Source: Bacteroides ihuae (GTDB lineage Bacteria > Bacteroidota > Bacteroidia > Bacteroidales > Bacteroidaceae). Taken from it: 64,000 nt of DNA. Position numbers and translations under genes: made by a program. How positions within the stretch are numbered: position 1 is the stretch's first letter; every line of letters begins with the position of its first letter. This document shows, piece by piece, positions 37,872-47,337 of this stretch. A model generated the notes under the pieces. It was not told the DNA's origin and did no database searches. It was given only the letters and a program-made list of their open reading frames with translations. The stretch spans positions 62,001 to 126,000 of the forward strand of contig NZ_FNVX01000005.1 in NCBI RefSeq assembly GCF_900104585.1. Reading direction: 5' to 3'.

Positions 37872-39368
37872 ATGAGACTAAGAAACTTCCTCTTCCTTTT
37901 TGTAGCCTTGGCTTTTTCATTGACAATACAGGCTCAAAAATATCCCAAACGTGAATTTAGAGCTGCATGGATTCAGACTGTGAATGGACAGTTCCGTGGC
38001 ATGCCAACTGAAAAAGTGAAGCAAACGTTAATTGATCAACTCAATTCTCTTCAGGGAGCCGGCATTAATGCCATCATATTTCAGGTGCGTCCGGAAGCTG
38101 ATGCATTCTATGCTTCAAAATTGGAACCATGGAGTCGTTTCCTTACGGGTGTGCAAGGAGAGGCCCCCAATCCATATTGGGACCCAATGGAATTTATGAT
38201 TGAAGAGTGCCACAAACGAGGTATGGAGTTTCATGCATGGATTAATCCTTATCGGGTGAAAACAACCTTAAAGAGTCAATTGGCGCCTGATCATGTCTAT
38301 AATATTCATCCTGAATGGTTTGTGAAGTATGGTGATCAGCTCTTTTTTGACCCTGCTTTGCCGGAAAGCCGCCGACATATTTGTATGGTGATAACCGATA
38401 TCGTGTCTCGTTATGACATAGATGCTATACACATGGATGATTACTTCTATCCTTATCCTATCAAAGGACTGGATTTTCCTGATAATGATAGTTTTGCTCG
38501 TTATGGTGGTGGCTTTGACAATAAAGGAGACTGGCGTCGTAGTAACGTGAACTTGCTGATTAAGAAAATACACGAAACGGTTCGTGAATTAAAACCTTGG
38601 GTTAAGTTTGGAGTCAGTCCTTTTGGGGTTTATCGCAATCAGAGTAGTGATCCGCTGGGTAGTAAAACACAGGCTCTGCAGAACTATGATGATTTGTATG
38701 CCGATGTGCTTTTGTGGGCGCGCGAAGGTTGGATAGACTATAATATCCCTCAGTTGTATTGGGAGATAGGGCATCCTCGTGCCGATTATCAAACTTTGGT
38801 AGAATGGTGGGCGCGTAACAGTGAAAACCGTCCTCTTTTCATCGGACAATCGGTGATGAATACGGTAGAAAAGGCTGATCCTCAGAATCCTAGCATTAAT
38901 CAGTTGCCTCGTAAGATAGCTCTGCAACGCACTTATCAAAGTATTGGCGGCAGTTGTCAATGGCCAGCTAGTGCAGTGGTGGAAAATGCAGGACATTATC
39001 GTGATGCTTTAGTTCAGGAGTATTGCAAATATCCTTCTCTCGTTCCTGTGTTCGACTTTATGGACAATAAAGCTCCGGCGAAGGCTAGAAAGGTAAAGGC
39101 TGTGTGGACTGCAGATGGATATGTGTTATTCTGGACTGCACCGAAAGCGAAAACTGAGATGGATCGTGCTGTGCAATATGTGGTTTATCGATTCAACAAA
39201 GGTGAGAAGGTGGATATTGAGGACCCTTCGCATATTGTTACTATCACAAGAGATAGTTTCTATAAGCTCCCTTATGGTAGTGGTAAAACAAAATACACGT
39301 ATGTGGTTACAACTCTTGATCGTTTGCATAACGAGTCGAAAAGTGTTCGTAAGAAAATTAAGCTTTAA
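37872..39368 (+). CDS. GHL10-type family 10 glycosylhydrolase, secreted (paralogue)
   Basis: 498 aa with a signal peptide ending near TIQAQ (residue 22). It shares the barrel landmarks of the 24597-26054 protein: EFRAAWIQTV, IIFQVRPEAD, EECHKRGMEFHAWINPYR, IHMDDYFYPYP and WIDYNIPQLYW. The paired acidic residues at the strand ends are plausible catalysts. A C-terminal Fn3-like domain (about 405-495) follows. Compared with its paralogue, the DDYFYPYP motif (acidic pair) matches the better-studied GHL10 proteins. Its stop overlaps that of the convergent transporter gene by 4 nt. Confidence 0.85.
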   Translation: MRLRNFLFLFVALAFSLTIQAQKYPKREFRAAWIQTVNGQFRGMPTEKVKQTLIDQLNSLQGAGINAIIFQVRPEADAFYASKLEPWSRFLTGVQGEAPNPYWDPMEFMIEECHKRGMEFHAWINPYRVKTTLKSQLAPDHVYNIHPEWFVKYGDQLFFDPALPESRRHICMVITDIVSRYDIDAIHMDDYFYPYPIKGLDFPDNDSFARYGGGFDNKGDWRRSNVNLLIKKIHETVRELKPWVKFGVSPFGVYRNQSSDPLGSKTQALQNYDDLYADVLLWAREGWIDYNIPQLYWEIGHPRADYQTLVEWWARNSENRPLFIGQSVMNTVEKADPQNPSINQLPRKIALQRTYQSIGGSCQWPASAVVENAGHYRDALVQEYCKYPSLVPVFDFMDNKAPAKARKVKAVWTADGYVLFWTAPKAKTEMDRAVQYVVYRFNKGEKVDIEDPSHIVTITRDSFYKLPYGSGKTKYTYVVTTLDRLHNESKSVRKKIKL

Positions 39369-39913
39369 TAGACAAGTAGCCCTATCACTCCACAGAGTAC
39401 TATAAGCAAAATAGGGTTTACTTTGAAATGCCAACTTGCAATAAATGTGCCAACAAAGATCACAATGCTGATAATGAATGCGTAGAGATCTTCTGTTGGT
39501 GCACTAAAATTCTCTGAAGTCATAAGTACAAGTACTGCTGAGGCTAATAGCCCAACAATGGCTGGGCGAAGACCGCTAAAAACCGCTTCTATAATGGGGT
39601 GCTTCTGATATTTCAGGAAGAACTTGCTGATAGTAATCATTAATATAAATGAAGGTAGAACAACGGCGAACGTTGCAACCAAAGAACCCCAAAAACTTCC
39701 CGTTGCGGTAAAGCCAACGTATGTTGCGGCATTGATACCGATAGGTCCCGGCGTCATCTGGCTGATGGCCACAATATCAGTGAATTCTTTTGCAGACATC
39801 CACTCATGATTGGTGACAACTTCGGCCTGAATCAAAGAGAGCATTCCGTACCCTCCGCCAAAGCCGAAAAGTCCGATTTTAAAGAAAGTATAAAATAATT
39901 GTAAGTATAGCAT
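39365..39913 (-). CDS. Chromate-family (CHR) transporter, half-size, second of a pair
   Basis: 182 aa with about five to six membrane segments. The CHR signature is visible as FFKIGLFGFGGGYGMLSLIQ (about 9-28) and the MTPGPIGINAATYVG loop (about 52-67). Half-size CHR proteins work as pairs with opposite membrane orientation. Characterised members expel chromate, but many homologues carry other anions. The first half of the pair ends 29 nt upstream, and the regulator gene precedes both. Confidence 0.85.
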   Translation of the reverse strand: MLYLQLFYTFFKIGLFGFGGGYGMLSLIQAEVVTNHEWMSAKEFTDIVAISQMTPGPIGINAATYVGFTATGSFWGSLVATFAVVLPSFILMITISKFFLKYQKHPIIEAVFSGLRPAIVGLLASAVLVLMTSENFSAPTEDLYAFIISIVIFVGTFIASWHFKVNPILLIVLCGVIGLLVY

Positions 39914-39942
39914 TACGAATGATTATTAGTGCATCAATTTTA

Positions 39943-40485
39943 TTAGCATTCTTTTTTCTTCATTTTACCCCAAAGAAAACCTCCTACACCGGCGGCAATG
40001 ATGATCCATACAGGTGAAAAATCGAGCAACCAAATAAGTAAAGCTGAGACAACAGGAATCCAAATAGTGTAGCGGTTGATCTTAGCGAGTTTAGCCATGT
40101 TGAATGTCGGTGCGGCAATGAGTGCTACTACAGCCGGACGTATGCCTCTAAATATTCGTTCAACGATGAGGTTATCTTTGAAATTATGAAAGAACATGGC
40201 TATGACCAGAATGATAATGAAAGAAGGCAATATTACTCCTAAGGTGGTGGCTAGACTTCCACGGATACCTCGTAATTTGTAGCCTATAAATATGGCTATA
40301 TTGATAGCCATAACTCCTGGCGCTGATTGCGCAATCGCTAGCAAATCAAGAAAGTCTTCTTTGCTGATCCAATTTCGTTTTGTTACGATTTCATTTTCGA
40401 TGAGAGGAATCATTGCATATCCTCCACCTATAGTGAAAAGCCCTATTTTAAAAAAAATGCTGAGGGCTGAGAAGTAAATATTCAT
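39943..40485 (-). CDS. Chromate-family (CHR) transporter, half-size, first of a pair
   Basis: 180 aa, with the CHR signature IFFKIGLFTIGGGYAMIPLI (about 10-29) and AQSAPGVMAINIAIFIG (about 51-67), matching the second protein at the same places. About five membrane segments are visible and the tail is basic (GKMKKKEC). The regulator stop lies 10 nt upstream, so regulator, first half and second half read as one operon. Substrate is unproven; chromate or a related oxyanion is inferred from the family only. Confidence 0.85.
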   Translation of the reverse strand: MNIYFSALSIFFKIGLFTIGGGYAMIPLIENEIVTKRNWISKEDFLDLLAIAQSAPGVMAINIAIFIGYKLRGIRGSLATTLGVILPSFIIILVIAMFFHNFKDNLIVERIFRGIRPAVVALIAAPTFNMAKLAKINRYTIWIPVVSALLIWLLDFSPVWIIIAAGVGGFLWGKMKKKEC

Positions 40486-40495
40486 GGTTCTTTTA

Positions 40496-41734
40496 TTAAT
40501 TCTGGTCTTCTCCTTTTGCGTATTTACTAGGACTCACTTTGAAATGTTTTTTAAATACTTCACGGAAATACTTTGGGTCATTGAATCCGGTCATTTCGGC
40601 TACTTCGGTGATGCTGTGTTGTTGCTCCTTTAGTAATTGTGCAGCACGCTTCAAACGAATGAGACGTGCATAGTCGGCCGGAGCTTGGTCGGTCAAAGCT
40701 TTTATCTTATTATAGAAACTTGTGCGACTCATATTGAGCAAGGTACAGAGCACATCTACATTGAATGATGGATTTGACATATTTTCCTCCACATGCTTCT
40801 TTACGCTATCTACAAATCGCCAATCAATGTCTGTGGAACAATTGATGCATTCGTTTGGGTTGTTAAGCTCCAAATTGGCGTATTTTCTGCGTAGCAGTGC
40901 TTTGCTGGCAAGTAGATTAGTTAGCGTTACTTTCAAAATTTCCATATTAAAAGGCTTTATCACATACTCATCTGCACCGGTTCGTAATCCTTTTAGGATG
41001 CTTTTTTTGTCGTCTAAAGCGATCAGCAATACGATGGGGATATGTGATGTTTCAATATCATTTTTTAATGTGGTGCATAACTCTTCTCCGTCCATGTCTG
41101 AGGAAAGTATCATGTCAGAGATTATAAGATCAGGCTTGTATTCTTTGACCATCTCAAGTGCTTCTTTTCCGTTATTAGTTGTCTGCACAGTATATTGTTC
41201 GGATAAAGATTGTTTTAGCTGATGAGATAATTCTTCGTCTGCTTCAATAATAAGAACTTGAAAATCGGTAGTGGCATTTTTCTCTTGAGGGATTTCAGAT
41301 AATGGCATATTTTCGTTTACTGAGTGTGAAACGATCAAGCTTCCCTTATCTTCTTCGGTGTTGATCAGTGTGTTTGCTATACGGAGTAGAGACTCGACAT
41401 TGCGGATGGCTGTATTTAAGTTGCTTAATCCTTCGCTTGTTAAGGTTTCTTTATTTAGGATCTCTTCAAGTGGTGATTTTATCAGACTAAGCGGCGTGAG
41501 CATGTTATGGGTAGTGTCGACAAACGATTGTAATTTCTCCTCTGATTCTTTTTGAGCTTTTCTTAATAAAATAATGCGACCAATGAGAAAAACCAAGAGT
41601 CCGATTGTTACTCCGAGAATTAACAATCCTCCTGTAGTGTAATCGGATGATTTTCCATCGGTTATCTGGTGTGTCTGGGCGTTGCATAAAGCAACATTAG
41701 TCATGAGAAGAAAGGTTGAAATTATTTTCATCAT
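40496..41734 (-). CDS. Reduced hybrid two-component regulator: TM, HisKA-like, receiver and AraC domains, no ATPase domain
   Basis: 412 aa. A signal-like N-terminus (1-19) and a membrane segment (about 35-57) precede a HisKA-like helix with the H-box THNMLTPLSLI (His76). Where Bacteroides hybrid sensors carry about 110 residues of HATPase, only some 30 residues link to a receiver domain (158-275; Asp207 in IISDMIL, Lys260 in VIKPF). An AraC DNA-binding domain ends the protein (about 310-408, with SRTSFYNKIKALT and FNDPKYFREVFKKHFKVSP). There is no periplasmic sensor domain. It cannot phosphorylate itself by the usual route. It heads an operon with the CHR transporter pair, 10 nt away. Confidence 0.85.
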   Translation of the reverse strand: MMKIISTFLLMTNVALCNAQTHQITDGKSSDYTTGGLLILGVTIGLLVFLIGRIILLRKAQKESEEKLQSFVDTTHNMLTPLSLIKSPLEEILNKETLTSEGLSNLNTAIRNVESLLRIANTLINTEEDKGSLIVSHSVNENMPLSEIPQEKNATTDFQVLIIEADEELSHQLKQSLSEQYTVQTTNNGKEALEMVKEYKPDLIISDMILSSDMDGEELCTTLKNDIETSHIPIVLLIALDDKKSILKGLRTGADEYVIKPFNMEILKVTLTNLLASKALLRRKYANLELNNPNECINCSTDIDWRFVDSVKKHVEENMSNPSFNVDVLCTLLNMSRTSFYNKIKALTDQAPADYARLIRLKRAAQLLKEQQHSITEVAEMTGFNDPKYFREVFKKHFKVSPSKYAKGEDQN

Positions 41735-41776
41735 AGTTTACTTCTCTAAATGTTGAATAATCGGTTCTTATGTTTA

Positions 41777-41784
41777 CAAAGTTA
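41777..41784 (-). promoter_or_regulatory. -7 element for the regulator-CHR operon
   Basis: Minus-strand TAACTTTG, 43 nt from the start codon. Confidence 0.5.
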
Positions 41785-41840
41785 GCTATTAATTTTAGGA
41801 AATCAAACATTGATCTAGCTACTTTACAATAAATAAACAA

Positions 41841-41877
41841 TCCCTGACTATCCTTAAAGAAAAGGAATAGTCAGGGA
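41841..41877 (-). terminator. Intrinsic terminator after purL
   Basis: TCCCTGACTATCCTT pairs with AAGGAATAGTCAGGGA (one bulged base) around a 6-nt loop; the lower side is A-rich, giving T-rich RNA on the minus strand. Confidence 0.75.
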
Positions 41878-41905
41878 AGTGTTATATATAAAAGTAAGAT
41901 AGTTC

Positions 41906-44900
41906 TTATTTTTTCCTTTCAATCCACTTACGGGCATTGACAAAAGCCTCCATCCATGGAGTGATTTGGTCACTATCCAGACGTTCGCTAGGGTAATATG
42001 CATTCTGCCAAGGGAATATAGCTCGTTCCAAGTGAGGCATCATGGCCAAATGTCTACCGTCAGCGCTAGCCAAAGCTGCTACTGAATAATCAGATCCGTT
42101 AGGATTCGCTGGATATTCATCATAACTGTATTTGGCTACCACATTGTATTTTCCTTCTTCGTATGGGAGAGAGAATTTCCCTTCTCCGTGGGCTACCCAG
42201 AGTCCAAGCTTGCTTCCGCTTAGTGAACCGAACATCACACTACGATTTGTAGGAATCGTTACGCCAAGGAAACTAGATTCAAACTTGTGTGATTCATTGT
42301 GAAGCATCTTTCCTTTCGCTTCGTGTTCCGGGTTGATAAGTCCAAGTTCCATCATCAGTTGGCAACCGTTGCAGATACCCAGTGATAATGTGTCTTCACG
42401 GGCATAAAAGTTATCCAGAGCTGTTTTTGCTTTTTCATTGAAGAGGAAGCCACCGGCCCAACCTTTGGCAGAACCTAAAACATCGGAGTTAGAGAATCCA
42501 CCGCAATAAACGATCATGCTGATATCTTCGAGTGTTTCGCGACCGCTAATGAGGTCGGTCATGGTAACGTCTTTCACGTCAAAACCTGCGAGATAAAGCG
42601 AGTAAGCCATTTCACGTTCACCGTTTGTACCTTTTTCGCGAATGATTGCAGCACGTGTTCCGCTAGGAGTACGACGTTCGGGCAGAATGCCATATTGAGA
42701 GAACTTGCCTTTGAAGGTAGAGGCGAAAGCTAGTTCCAGAGGTTGCATCTTGTAGTTTTCGAAACGCTTCTGTGCGCAACCGTTCATTGATTGTTTGCGG
42801 TCGAGCAGATAAGAAGATGAGTACCACACATCACGCATATAGTCGATGCCAAATTGGTACGTAGCATCGTCTTTCGTTACAAGGATATGACGCTCTTCGG
42901 TTGGTTTTCCTAGTTTTATAAAACCTACGCCTGCCTCTTCGAGGATATTCTTCACCTCTTCGTGATGCTTATCTTTTACCTGAATAACAATACCAGGGTT
43001 CTCGGCAAATAATATTTTGATAATATCGTTTTCTTGTAGTTTGTCGAGGTTGATTTCCATACCACCTTCTACATTGGCAAAGCACATTTCAAGTAGGGTA
43101 GTGATAAGTCCTCCGGCAGATATATCGTGTCCTGCCAGAATGAAACCCTTGTTGACGAGTTCTTGCACGGTGAGGAAAGCATCACGGAAGTATTCGGCAT
43201 CTTGCACGCAAGGTACATCATCACCAACTTTGCCAAGTGATTGTGCAAAGGCTGATCCACCAAGTTTGAATGAATCAAAACTAAAGTCGATGTGATACAG
43301 GGTTGATTTTTCATCGTTTACTAACACAGGAGAAACAACCTTCTTCACGTCGGATACTTCGGCTCCTGCGGAAACGATGACTGTTCCCGGAGAAACAACT
43401 TTACTTCCGTCGGGATATTTCTGAGTCATTGAAAGCGAATCTTTGCCCGTAGGAACATTGATTTGCAATGTGCAACAGAAATCGCTTAAAGCTTTAACAG
43501 CTGTGTAGAGGCGTGCATCTTCTCCCTCTTGAGAGCGGCAAGGCCACATCCAATTGGCAGAGAGTGATAGGCTATCCAGTCCTTCGGTAAGTGGTGCCCA
43601 AACAATGTTAGTCAGAGCTTCGGCAACAGAAAGAATTGAGCCGGCCGCCGGATCAGCTAATGCAGCTTGCGGCGCATGTCCGATGGAAGTGGCAATACCT
43701 TTTTCTCCACGATAGTCGAGTGCTACCACGCCACAATCGCTTAGTGGAAGTTGAATTTCTCCCTGACATTGTTGACGGGCTACTTTACCTGTTACTGAGC
43801 GGTCTACTTTGTTGGTTAACCAGTCTTTGCAAGCCACAGCTTCCAGTTGAAGTACCTGAGTGAGATATTCGTGCAACTGAGATATTTCGTATGTTGGATT
43901 GTCGTAATGACGTTCCACAGTTTTATCAATCATGTAAGTTTTTGGCGAAGAACCGAACATCTGCTCCACAGCAAGATCAAACGGACGAACGCCATCTGCT
44001 TGTTGAAATGAGAAACGTTGATCTCCTGTTGTCTCACCCACCACGTACATTGGGGCACGTTCACGTTCGGCAATCTTGCGAACATGCTCGATGGCTTCTT
44101 CTTTAATAAGGAGTCCCATGCGTTCTTGAGATTCGTTGGCAATGATCTCTTTAGCCGACAGAGTTTTGTCTCCGATAGGCAATTTGCTCATGTCAATCAA
44201 TCCACCACATTCTTCAACCAGTTCAGAAAGACAGTTTACGTGTCCTGCCGAACCGTGGTCGTGAATAGAAACAATTGGGTTTTCATCTTCTTCACACAAT
44301 GCACGTACCACATTATTGGCACGTTTCTGCATTTCTGCATTGGCTCTTTGCACGGCATTCAGTTCAATGCCGCTGCTGTAGCGTCCTGTATCTACAGAAG
44401 ATACTGAGCCACCACCTAAACCGATGCGATAGTTATCTCCACCAATCAGTACTACTTTGTTGCCTACTTCGGGTTTGCCTTTCAGGCAGTCTCGTTTTGT
44501 ACCATAACCCACACCACCGGCAAGCATGATCACTTTGTCGTAACCATAAACTTCATCGTTTTCTTTGTGTTCAAAGGTGAGTACCGAACCACAGATAAGC
44601 GGTTGGCCGAACTTGTTTCCAAAGTCTGAAGCACCATTAGAAGCTTTAATCAGGATTTGTTCCGGTGTTTGGTATAGCCATTTGCGTACAGGCAGTACTT
44701 CTTCCCATTCACGGTCTTCTTCGGTGCGAGGGTAAGAAGTCATGTATACTGCAGTTCCTGCGATAGGCAAAGAACCTTTACCACCGCCCATGCGGTCGCG
44801 TATTTCACCACCTGTGCCGGTCGATGCACCATTGAAAGGTTCTACGGTAGTCGGGAAGTTATGCGTTTCCGCTTTTAGCGATATAACCGTTTTAATATCT

Positions 44901-45607
44901 TTAATAAGGAAATAATCAGATTTTGAATGATCAGCAGGAGCAAACTGTTCCACTACCGGCCCTTCGGCAAAAGCCACATTATCTTTATAGGCGGAGATAA
45001 TCTTGTTGGGGTTCTCTTGCGTTGTTTTCTTGATCATCTGAAAGAGTGAAGATTCCATCTCTACTCCGTCGATTACAAATGTGCCACCAAATATTTTGTG
45101 TCGGCAGTGTTCTGAGTTGATTTGAGCAAAGCCGAATACCTCAGAGTCTGTTAACTTGCGTCCCAAATCGAGCTCCACCTTTTTCAGGTAGTCCATCTCT
45201 TCTTTCGAAAGAGCAAGGCCTTCTTTTTCATTGTAGGCTTCCAGATTCTCTATATATAAGATAGGATCCGGTTGACGATTGGTTACAAAAATCTCTTGAT
45301 TTAGCCCATGATACATGCGTTGCAGCATGGGGTCGCGGTCGGCATTCTCGTCGTTCACAGGAAAGTATTCCTCGATACGAGTGATGCCTTCTAATCCCAT
45401 GTTTTGAGTGATTTCCACGGCATTTGTGCTCCATGGAGTAATCATTTCGCGCCGTGGACCGATAAAGTATCCGAGCAGGTTTTCTTCACTTTCCTTGTTG
45501 GCTTCTCCAAAAAGCCAGCAGAGTTTCTTACTATCATTCGCGGTGAGCTCGTGGCCGCATTCTACGGCAATCACGCTTTTGGAAGGAGTTCTGAAAAAAA
45601 AGATCAT
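41906..45607 (-). CDS. purL: Phosphoribosylformylglycinamidine synthase
   Basis: 1233-aa large-type FGAM synthase, which makes FGAM from FGAR, ATP and glutamine in purine synthesis. The N-terminal linker and the two AIRS-like halves are visible, with HCRHKIFGG, KAETHNFPTTVEPFNGA, GGKGSLPIAG and the later AGHDISAGGLIT. The C-terminal class I glutamine amidotransferase has the nucleophile Cys in LGICNGCQLMMELG and the distal His/Glu in MPHLERAIFPWQ. It is slightly shorter than the E. coli enzyme. It is a single unit with a -7 element at 45650-45657. Confidence 0.97.
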   Translation of the reverse strand: MIFFFRTPSKSVIAVECGHELTANDSKKLCWLFGEANKESEENLLGYFIGPRREMITPWSTNAVEITQNMGLEGITRIEEYFPVNDENADRDPMLQRMYHGLNQEIFVTNRQPDPILYIENLEAYNEKEGLALSKEEMDYLKKVELDLGRKLTDSEVFGFAQINSEHCRHKIFGGTFVIDGVEMESSLFQMIKKTTQENPNKIISAYKDNVAFAEGPVVEQFAPADHSKSDYFLIKDIKTVISLKAETHNFPTTVEPFNGASTGTGGEIRDRMGGGKGSLPIAGTAVYMTSYPRTEEDREWEEVLPVRKWLYQTPEQILIKASNGASDFGNKFGQPLICGSVLTFEHKENDEVYGYDKVIMLAGGVGYGTKRDCLKGKPEVGNKVVLIGGDNYRIGLGGGSVSSVDTGRYSSGIELNAVQRANAEMQKRANNVVRALCEEDENPIVSIHDHGSAGHVNCLSELVEECGGLIDMSKLPIGDKTLSAKEIIANESQERMGLLIKEEAIEHVRKIAERERAPMYVVGETTGDQRFSFQQADGVRPFDLAVEQMFGSSPKTYMIDKTVERHYDNPTYEISQLHEYLTQVLQLEAVACKDWLTNKVDRSVTGKVARQQCQGEIQLPLSDCGVVALDYRGEKGIATSIGHAPQAALADPAAGSILSVAEALTNIVWAPLTEGLDSLSLSANWMWPCRSQEGEDARLYTAVKALSDFCCTLQINVPTGKDSLSMTQKYPDGSKVVSPGTVIVSAGAEVSDVKKVVSPVLVNDEKSTLYHIDFSFDSFKLGGSAFAQSLGKVGDDVPCVQDAEYFRDAFLTVQELVNKGFILAGHDISAGGLITTLLEMCFANVEGGMEINLDKLQENDIIKILFAENPGIVIQVKDKHHEEVKNILEEAGVGFIKLGKPTEERHILVTKDDATYQFGIDYMRDVWYSSSYLLDRKQSMNGCAQKRFENYKMQPLELAFASTFKGKFSQYGILPERRTPSGTRAAIIREKGTNGEREMAYSLYLAGFDVKDVTMTDLISGRETLEDISMIVYCGGFSNSDVLGSAKGWAGGFLFNEKAKTALDNFYAREDTLSLGICNGCQLMMELGLINPEHEAKGKMLHNESHKFESSFLGVTIPTNRSVMFGSLSGSKLGLWVAHGEGKFSLPYEEGKYNVVAKYSYDEYPANPNGSDYSVAALASADGRHLAMMPHLERAIFPWQNAYYPSERLDSDQITPWMEAFVNARKWIERKK

Positions 45608-45649
45608 ATTGAATTACGAATTATGAATTACGTATTGTAAATGGTGCTG

Positions 45650-45657
45650 CAAAGATA
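45650..45657 (-). promoter_or_regulatory. -7 element for purL
   Basis: Minus-strand TATCTTTG, 43 nt from the start codon. Confidence 0.6.
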
Positions 45658-46072
45658 GCTAAAAACGCTGTCGATGAAAAAGAAAAGAAAGAATAAATTA
45701 GATTGAGTGTTGGGCAATATAGAAATTTAATGCGGAAAAAGATCCTGAAACAAGCCTGCGTAGTATCTTTATAAATTTAACGCATAGAGTTAAAATAGCT
45801 AAGATATTAAGTTCTTAATTTCATTTAGTTAAATTTTATCTCATAATATAGTTCTCTTAAATAAAGGTATATGATCTTTTATTAGAGATTCTTTACGTGT
45901 TGAATAAGTCTGATGATGTATAAATTGGTGATCTTTTTGTCGACTTTGATTTACTGTCAACTTCTTGCTTTATCTCACTCTTAAGTCAGAATATGCTGTT
46001 TTAAACTATTAATGTCACGAAAAAACGTTAACGGAGTATGTGCGTCTCACAAAAAAATACGATATTTGCGCA
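45658..46072. other. Intergenic region between purL and LysE gene
   Basis: AT-rich, with no gene, repeat or strong hairpin seen. It must hold the promoter of the LysE gene; only an imperfect GATATTTG near 46061 resembles a -7 box. Confidence 0.4.
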
Positions 46073-46729
46073 ATGTTTCAAATAGAGGTCACCATATTAG
46101 ACTTATTGATAAAAGGTTTCATTATAGGCATCGTGGTTTCTGCACCACTGGGACCTGTAGGGGTACTTTGCATCCAGCGAACTTTAAACAAAGGTCGTTG
46201 GTATGGTTTTGTAACCGGACTTGGTGCTTCGCTTAGTGATATAGCTTATGCATTACTTACGGGTTACGGTATGAGTTTTATCTTCGATTTTATTAATGCT
46301 AATCTTTTCTATTTGCAACTATTGGGCAGTGTGATGCTCCTTGGTTTTGGTTATTATACCTTTCGGAGCAATCCGGTACAATCTATTCGCCCGGCTTCTT
46401 CTAGCAAAGGCACATACTTTCATAATTTTATAACAGCTTTTGCTGTAACATTATCCAATCCGCTTATTATATTCCTTTTTATCGGTTTATTTGCCAGATT
46501 CGCTTTTGTATTACCCGGCAATCCTGTCTTTGAAGAAGTAACAGGTTACTCGGCCATTGTGATGGGAGCTTTGACTTGGTGGTTTGGCTTGACGTTCTTT
46601 GTCAGTAAGGTGCGCACACGTTTCAATCTACGAGGAATATGGCTTATTAACCGGATTATTGGTGGAGCGGTTATCTTCGTGTCATTGTTAGGCCTCATTT
46701 TTACATTACTTGGAGCCTCATTCTACTAG
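46073..46729 (+). CDS. LysE/RhtB-family amino-acid exporter
   Basis: 218 aa from the preferred ATG at 46073 (MFQIEVT); a longer frame from 46040 adds 11 hydrophilic residues and is less likely. Six membrane segments are visible. Family marks are FIIGIVVSAPLGPVGVLCIQRTL (first helix, with the PxGP motif) and a central FAVTLSNPLIIFLFIGLF. LysE-family carriers export amino acids or small solutes. The substrate is unknown. A DUF4924 gene follows after 61 nt. Confidence 0.85.
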   Translation: MFQIEVTILDLLIKGFIIGIVVSAPLGPVGVLCIQRTLNKGRWYGFVTGLGASLSDIAYALLTGYGMSFIFDFINANLFYLQLLGSVMLLGFGYYTFRSNPVQSIRPASSSKGTYFHNFITAFAVTLSNPLIIFLFIGLFARFAFVLPGNPVFEEVTGYSAIVMGALTWWFGLTFFVSKVRTRFNLRGIWLINRIIGGAVIFVSLLGLIFTLLGASFY

Positions 46730-46790
46730 CTCTCTTTTCTATGTTTTCTGTTTAGAATATAATGTGACCTCTCAATAATAATATATAGCA

Positions 46791-47336
46791 ATGCAAATAG
46801 CGAAACAACTGAAAGATAAGAATATAGCTGAATATCTGATCTATATGTGGCAGATAGAGGACTTGATAAGGGCCAATAATTGCGATATTGACCAATTAGA
46901 GCGAAATATAATTTCTGCTTATCAGGTATCTGATGAGGAACGAAGTACTTTGAGGCAATGGTATGCTGATCTGGTGAACATGATGCGAGAGGAAGGTGTG
47001 CAAGAGAAAGGGCATTTACAGATAAACCGGAATGTGATAATCAACCTGACTGAGTTGCATAACACTTTGCTGAATTCACCCCAGTTTCCTTTTTATAATG
47101 GCGCTTATTTTAAAGCTCTACCTTTTATTGTTGAACTGCGTGCGAAAGGTGAAAAGAAAGAAGAACCCGAACTTGAAACTTGTTTTGAGGCTTTGTATGG
47201 AGTGATGCTTCTAAGGCTACAGAAAAAAACGGTTAGTACAGGAACTGCGAAGGCGATTGAGTCTATCACCAATCTGCTCTCGATGCTGGCTAATTATTAT
47301 GATAAGGATAAAAAAGGAGAATTGAAATTAGATTGA
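46791..47336 (+). CDS. DUF4924 family protein
   Basis: 181-aa, mostly helical cytosolic protein of the Bacteroidetes family DUF4924. Characteristic stretches are LKDKNIAEYLIYMWQIEDLIR near the start (about 7-26) and HLQINRNVIINLTELHNTLL in the middle. No catalytic motif is visible and the function is unknown. Its stop is 1 nt before the rfbD start, so the two are cotranscribed and probably translationally coupled. Confidence 0.8.
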   Translation: MQIAKQLKDKNIAEYLIYMWQIEDLIRANNCDIDQLERNIISAYQVSDEERSTLRQWYADLVNMMREEGVQEKGHLQINRNVIINLTELHNTLLNSPQFPFYNGAYFKALPFIVELRAKGEKKEEPELETCFEALYGVMLLRLQKKTVSTGTAKAIESITNLLSMLANYYDKDKKGELKLD

Positions 47337-47337
47337 T

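Noticed and set aside
40722..41222. 166-codon plus-strand reading frame
   Set aside because: It is antisense to the receiver/AraC part of the regulator and Ser-rich in the manner of shadow frames.
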